From assembly GCA_046351455.1 (NCBI GenBank), contig JAXLYM010000008.1, forward strand, positions 348,174-412,173: 64,000 nucleotides of DNA, in the 5' to 3' direction. Shown here in pieces: positions 61,101-64,000 of the stretch. Made by a program: the position numbers and the translations under genes. The stretch's first letter is position 1. Each line of letters opens with the position of its first letter. The notes below the pieces were generated by a model. That model did not search any database and was not told the DNA's origin. It worked only from the letters and a program-made list of their open reading frames with translations. Source of the stretch: JADJRH01 sp046351455. Lineage in GTDB: Bacteria > Myxococcota_A > Polyangia > Polyangiales > Polyangiaceae.

Positions 61101-64000
61101 CGCGCGTACGTCTCGAACGCGTTCGTGTGGTCGCCAAGCATCTCTTCGTAGAGGCGGGCGATCCGGTGGAGCAGCTCGACCCGCTGGTACGGATCCTCCG
61201 CCGCGCGCACCTGCACCTCGAGGACGCTGACCAGCTTCGCCCACTCCCCCGCCGCGTCGTAGATCGGCTCCAAGACGAGCGCTGCGCCGAGCGCCTCCTT
61301 CGGCCCGTTCTTGATGCCCTCGAGGGCGGCCAGCGTCGGCTCGTGATCGGCCATCTGCGCGAGCAGATCGCGGTAGAGCTCGATCGCGCGCGCGGTGTCG
61401 TCGAGCCGCTTCTCGTAGAGCTCGGCGATCCGGTACTGGTAGCTGATCCCCTCCATGGGATCGTTCGCGAGCTCCGCCTCCTGCTGAAGGACGCTGAGCA
61501 GCTCCGCCCAGTTCTGAGCCGTCTGGTAGAGGATATCGAGGCGCCCGAGCGCCTGGAGGTCCACCGGATCCAGCTCCAAGACGCGCTGGTACGTGTCGAT
61601 CGCGCGCGGCACGTCCTGGAGCTCACGCTCGTAGACGGCGCCGATCTGGTAGTAGATCCCCTTCTTTTCGTCGGGATCGCCGACCAGATCGGCCTTGCGC
61701 GAGTAGACGCCGAGCAGGTCCGCCCAGCGCGAGAGGTTCAGGTAGAGCTTGATCAGCGCGTCGATCGCGCGCAGGTCCTCGCTGTCGAGCTCGAGGACGC
61801 GCGAGTAGACGGCGATCGCCGCGTCGTGCCGACCGAGGATGTCTTCCTCGATGCTGGCCGCCGCGAACAGCGCCGTCTTCTTGTCGTTCGGATCGTCGAG
61901 GATGTCGGCCTTCTGCTGGAGGATCTGCGACAGCTCCTCGTAGCGCTCGGCGCCGTGGAAGATCCGCTCGAGCGACTCGGCCGCGTGGAGCGCCTGGGGA
62001 TCGATCGACAGCACGGTCCGGTAGTGCCGGATCGCGTTGTCCATGTCCCCGAGGTCACCCTCGTAGACGCGCGCGCTCATCGTGTAGAGGCTGCTCGCGA
62101 GCGCCGGCTCCTGCTGCTTCGCGGCGAGATCCTCGAACACCTTGGCGAGGTCGGCGAAGCGCCCCGTGGCGCGCGCGAGGCGATCGATCCCTTCCTGCGT
62201 CGTGTCCAGGCTCGGATCTTCGGCGAGAGCGCGCGCGTACGTGTCGAAGGCGGAGGCGAGATCCCCGCCGGCGTCCTCGTACAGGGCCGCGATCTGGTGC
62301 AGCAGCTCCACGCGACGCCCCGGATCGTCGCTGCGACGCACCTGCACCTCGTGGACGCCGATCAGCTTCTGGAAGTCGCCCGATTGACGGTAGAGCGGCT
62401 CCAAGATCTCCGCGATCGTCAGCTCGTGCGCGGGCATCGCGCCGAGCCGCTCCAGCGCCGAGAGCGCCCCCGCGTTGTCGGGCTCGCGCTCCAGGACCTG
62501 GCGGTAGATGTCGATCGCGGTCTCGATCTGGTTCATCTGCGACTCGCGCAGCGCCGCCAGACGGAGCATCAGGTGAATCTGCTCCGCCTCGTCGCCGGCG
62601 AGGCGGAGCTGCGCCTCGAGGTTGTCCGCGAGCTCGTCCCACATGCTCTGGCGGGAGAAGAGGCCGTCGAGCGCGGTGAGCGCGACGTGCGACGTGTCGT
62701 CGAGCGCGAGCACCTCGCGGTACGCCGCGATCGCCTCGTCGGGCCGACCGAGGCGGCTCTCGTAAACCTCGGCCATCTGCGCGTAGAGGGCCTCACGATC
62801 TTGAGGCTCCGTCGCGAGCTCGATGCGGCGGCGGTAGACGCTGATCAGGTCCGTCCACCGCTCGGTCCGGCGATAGAGCGCGTCCATCGCCGCGAGCGCT
62901 TCGTCGTCCGACGCGTTGATCGTGAGCACGCGCTGATAGTTCTGCGCGGCTTCGTCGACCTTGCCGAGGCGCTCGTCGATGCCGGCGAGCCGCATCCAGT
63001 ACTCGCGCGCGAGCTGCGCATCCTCGAGCCCGCCCGCGATCTCGCTGAAGATCGTGTCGAGCTTGCCCCACGCGTTCGCCTGCGAAGCGAGCTGCTCCAG
63101 CTCGGAGCGCGTGTCGGCGTTCGCCGGGTCGTCCTTGAGGGCGCGCGCCTGCGCGTCGAACGCCCGCTCCAAGTCGTTGAGGTTCTCCGCGGCGGTGCGC
63201 GCCACCTTGCGGAGCAGCCCCACGCGGACGTTGGTGTCCGCCTCGGCGGCCGCGAGGATCTCGAGCGCCTGGATCAGCTTCTCCCAGTCGCCGCGCCCCT
63301 CGTAGATCTCCTGAAGGATGGCCGCGGCCTCGGCTCGCAGCGACTCGTTCGAGAGCAGCGCCTCCAACGCGACCCGCGCGTGCTCGTTGTTCGGATCGAT
63401 GAGCAGGATCTCGCGGTAGTTCTCCAGCGCGCCGGCGGCGTCGTTGAGGTGCTTCTCCAGCGTCGAGCCGAGCCGATACTTGAGATCGACGAGGTTGGCC
63501 TCGACGTCCTCGATCTCGATCCGCTTGCGAAGGACGTCCGCGTAGTTCTCCCAATCCTCCTGAGCGAGGTAGAGCCCGTCCAGCGCCGCGAGCGCTTGGG
63601 GATCCATCGGCTCCTCTTCGAGGACCTTGTTGTACGTGAGGATCGCGCTCGGCCGATCGTTGATCGGGCTCACGTAGAGCTCGGCGATGCGGTAGAGGAT
63701 CTGCTTCTTTTCGACCGGATCCGACGCCAGATCGCGCTGCTTCTCGTAGATGCCGAGGAGCTCCGAATAGCGGCCGGTCTCCCGGTAGAGCCGCTCGAGC
63801 GCCCCGATCGCCTGAGCGTTCTCGCCGTCGATGTCGTACACGGCCCGGAACTCGACGAGCGCATCATCGACGCGCTTCACCTCGTCGACGAGCACGCGCC
63901 CGAGGCGCAGCCGAAGATCGATGCCGAGGGCGTGATCTCCCTGTTCGTCCGCGCGCTGGATCGTCGCCTTGTACGACGCGACGAGCTTGTCCCACTCGCC
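55151..64000 (-). CDS. giant TPR protein, N-terminus beyond window
   Basis: The open frame spans 2,949 codons plus stop and continues past the window edge. It is built almost wholly from tetratricopeptide-type helix pairs in longer periods of roughly 100 residues, each with phrases like AIxxYRxVLxxDPxxxxALxxLxxLYxxxxxWxxLxxVLxxxA. The last about 420 residues form a non-repeat domain (LFHEEENLFIGKIFEMIAGA, GFTPQDLTFIIGKHLAMYRG, ETPCPPDIEKQVVATAQTLR) with no motif I recognise. No signal peptide can be assessed. A large protein-interaction scaffold, perhaps for the kinases downstream, is plausible but inferred. Confidence 0.88.
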   Translation of the reverse strand, partial: GEWDKLVASYKATIQRADEQGDHALGIDLRLRLGRVLVDEVKRVDDALVEFRAVYDIDGENAQAIGALERLYRETGRYSELLGIYEKQRDLASDPVEKKQILYRIAELYVSPINDRPSAILTYNKVLEEEPMDPQALAALDGLYLAQEDWENYADVLRKRIEIEDVEANLVDLKYRLGSTLEKHLNDAAGALENYREILLIDPNNEHARVALEALLSNESLRAEAAAILQEIYEGRGDWEKLIQALEILAAAEADTNVRVGLLRKVARTAAENLNDLERAFDAQARALKDDPANADTRSELEQLASQANAWGKLDTIFSEIAGGLEDAQLAREYWMRLAGIDERLGKVDEAAQNYQRVLTINASDDEALAAMDALYRRTERWTDLISVYRRRIELATEPQDREALYAQMAEVYESRLGRPDEAIAAYREVLALDDTSHVALTALDGLFSRQSMWDELADNLEAQLRLAGDEAEQIHLMLRLAALRESQMNQIETAIDIYRQVLEREPDNAGALSALERLGAMPAHELTIAEILEPLYRQSGDFQKLIGVHEVQVRRSDDPGRRVELLHQIAALYEDAGGDLASAFDTYARALAEDPSLDTTQEGIDRLARATGRFADLAKVFEDLAAKQQEPALASSLYTMSARVYEGDLGDMDNAIRHYRTVLSIDPQALHAAESLERIFHGAERYEELSQILQQKADILDDPNDKKTALFAAASIEEDILGRHDAAIAVYSRVLELDSEDLRAIDALIKLYLNLSRWADLLGVYSRKADLVGDPDEKKGIYYQIGAVYERELQDVPRAIDTYQRVLELDPVDLQALGRLDILYQTAQNWAELLSVLQQEAELANDPMEGISYQYRIAELYEKRLDDTARAIELYRDLLAQMADHEPTLAALEGIKNGPKEALGAALVLEPIYDAAGEWAKLVSVLEVQVRAAEDPYQRVELLHRIARLYEEMLGDHTNAFETYARAVACDSANEDSLANYERLGSAIGRWADVAALYDQELEKLGENPQAFVDLGLRLANIFETQLEDVDNAIARYRRVLAVDVENQTAVRSLDRLFSMTERWADLAQILAREAEIAQAPDEQLELKYRLGQVHQLRLNDVDAAIAAYREVITQAPDHQATLEALEGLFANGVKQMEIGEILEPLYQNSGDWEKLTRVLEAELTQLSVREERLAMYYRIAELFEEKLISTDGALAVYVRVLKEYPTDEKALEEVERLAGSTDGGWETLANAYADVLGLHADKGVQTSAGKKLARVFEEELGDVAKAEETYRYVLGVEPLDADALTNLDRIYTQLEQYPELATTLEQRVRVPGEPYEIIELYSRLGQVYEERLGQLDDAIRTYRRVFDELERTNEQAIFALERIYAQKGSWTDLKVVYDRQLEIAVGDAAEADIRAKMAHLFADRLNDIPGAVETWKRVLELRGEDPEALGALANLYERMQQWAELCDVLERHYYIATEDEARVAVLLRRAKLYTDQLGRDDSALEDYQRVLDIDYANIEALYAIAEIWRRRNDANEIVAALHQTIDRAQQALPAENQIALFRELGTIYQSTLSQPADAIDAWRRLLAVDPRDFEAMAALENLLRAEERWEEVIEVKMGRAAAYEDGAEQIREYLEVASIWENQVQQKDRATTAYEKILEIDARHDKAFFSLEELHQAAGRSEPLIELYLNRHETREDDKDKILLLRKIAKVYEEQLEDKGQAFDALFAAFEMDFNDNETSRYLERMAAATTRWTELIQNVNGMLQAEKDASRRIALSLRLAKWYAEDLGHPEHAQPYYQLILSLDPNNVAVLRQMANFYRKAGRWQEQGQTLTSALNVAVSDSDRKEVLTELGEVIERQMNDVDQGMGYYKRALDVDTLHLPALEALERIYQDRGQNNDLVDILTRKAKALTEPEQIASTKLRVGGLYESALSQAEKAAQVYREVLDVDGGNLLAMRGLERVYNALTQWADLIKILEMQLDVVQTERERIDVLLKIADNQETHFLKPDLAAARLEQVVEIDPSHEGAYESLERCYRRLRQWHDLINTYDRHINATLDRQKKVELYFATAKVYAEEISDTERAIDAYLNIVDLEDTNIAALEALAKLYEKQGDAAKSIDYMTRVADLTADGKQRVEMYYRIGKQLDDKLGDRQGAQDKFEQALDLDPKHIPTLAALRVIAIDAADWDRAARYIDQEQLNTESPRARAKLLVELGKLRDDMLGEHDMAVQAYELALQNDADNEDAALPLMNEYVATTQWSRAEPLAEMLVKKAGKRERAEQHRLQNTFGKILAALDKNEGALKAYQAAHHLDLTDQETIRGLADVSFKLSDWAGALTNYQKVLTALGEEQTEERATIYYKLGCIKQAQGQAKQAINNFEKALGIDPAHQPTLDAMVAVYDSLKDYKQVCNYKRQILDNVVDGQQRFKMLTEIGDIWVDKENNLPKGVEAFEEALELEPQNHVLLHKLLQLYQKTQQWAQMVDTLQRIADIEPHPERRSKYLFTMAQLYRDKLDDQMRAVDLFNESLDLNPGFLDAFERIGKILTNLKEWKQLERAYRKMLHRVAGKGNTDLEFNLWHQLGLIYRDRLEDRTAATESFRMAARLKPEDVQERLILADLYEVSEQFDEAITEYHAILKTDPTKVDPYRKLYRLYLEKKAYDPAWCLAAALSFLRKADDEERKFFEDYRPQGMPQVKSRLDNEQWFKNLFHEEENLFIGKIFEMIAGAALRAKIESLKAKKELPVLDARFRQDPATSTVTFARTFGWAAQVLGLPAPLLYVRSDVPGALSFAPNEQPASVAGQTVLTGFTPQDLTFIIGKHLAMYRGEHYIKTLFPTVTELTVLLFAGMKMVAPETPCPPDIEKQVVATAQTLRGFMQPVQLEGLRMVVKKFLAEGAKANIKRWVQCVEVTAARTGFLLAGDLEIAKKIIAAEQPLPGDLSPAEKLKELLSFAVSEQYFRIRQSLGISIGEG

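Overview
The window is high-GC DNA from a Gram-negative bacterium with large, low-density Ser/Thr kinase and TPR genes, Gly/Ser/Thr-rich lipoproteins, tandem-RRM proteins and a Hint-domain lipoprotein. This combination points to a myxobacterium (Myxococcota, probably the Polyangiales/Sorangium side). That placement is inferred from gene content and style; no rRNA is present.

Layout. 1-1526: 3'-truncated MurF-type ligase (minus). 1527-6740: a plus-strand array of 18 recognisable tRNA genes (Arg, Pro x3, Asp, Ala, Gly x2, Glu, Arg x2, Tyr, Val, Leu x3, Ser x2) plus at least three tRNA-like RNAs, with a Ro60/TROVE-vWA gene (2997-4670) embedded in it. Immediately downstream of Ro60 lie two tRNA-like RNAs (4751-4848, 4892-5018) with good acceptor, D and T arms but a large structured insertion in place of the normal anticodon loop. 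Many array tRNAs are structurally deviant: C33 instead of U33, mutated T-loops, tiny D-arms, and Leu tRNAs without a long variable arm. This Ro60/tRNA/tRNA-like-RNA cassette is the most unusual object in the window.

6760-22576: UshA-like 5'-nucleotidase, GH31 alpha-glucosidase lipoprotein, PPK2, TlpA-like lipoprotein, ABC-F ATPase, a membrane Ser/Thr kinase with an extracytoplasmic periplasmic-binding-protein-like sensor, a DUF1295-type membrane protein, GlpD, a Hint-domain lipoprotein and a GNAT acetyltransferase. 22716-28462: the rod-shape elongasome set mreB, mreC-mreD-mrdA-rodA (minus, mostly overlapping). 28741-32514: ribosomal protein L33, a tandem-RRM protein, an acyl-ACP-desaturase-like diiron protein and an Lgt-family protein. 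32616-42002: a molybdenum cofactor region split in two: patatin-moaB-moeA-enoyl-CoA hydratase (plus) and moaD-moaA-moaC-moaE (minus). Between the halves are a frameshifted IS110 transposase with a possible bridge-RNA leader and a 42-bp minisatellite. MoaC carries a NarM-like N-terminal domain; MoaB and MoaE both end in His-rich tails.

42189-64000: three more Ser/Thr kinases (two kinase-AAA-TPR giants, one PEGA-domain membrane kinase), two linked uncharacterised genes, a small membrane protein, and the C-terminal 2,949 residues of a giant TPR protein that runs off the window. Strong CCCCTCCC/GGGAGGGG hairpins sit at convergent gene junctions, and a GTGCC(A/T)GTCCG mini-repeat recurs between and inside genes.
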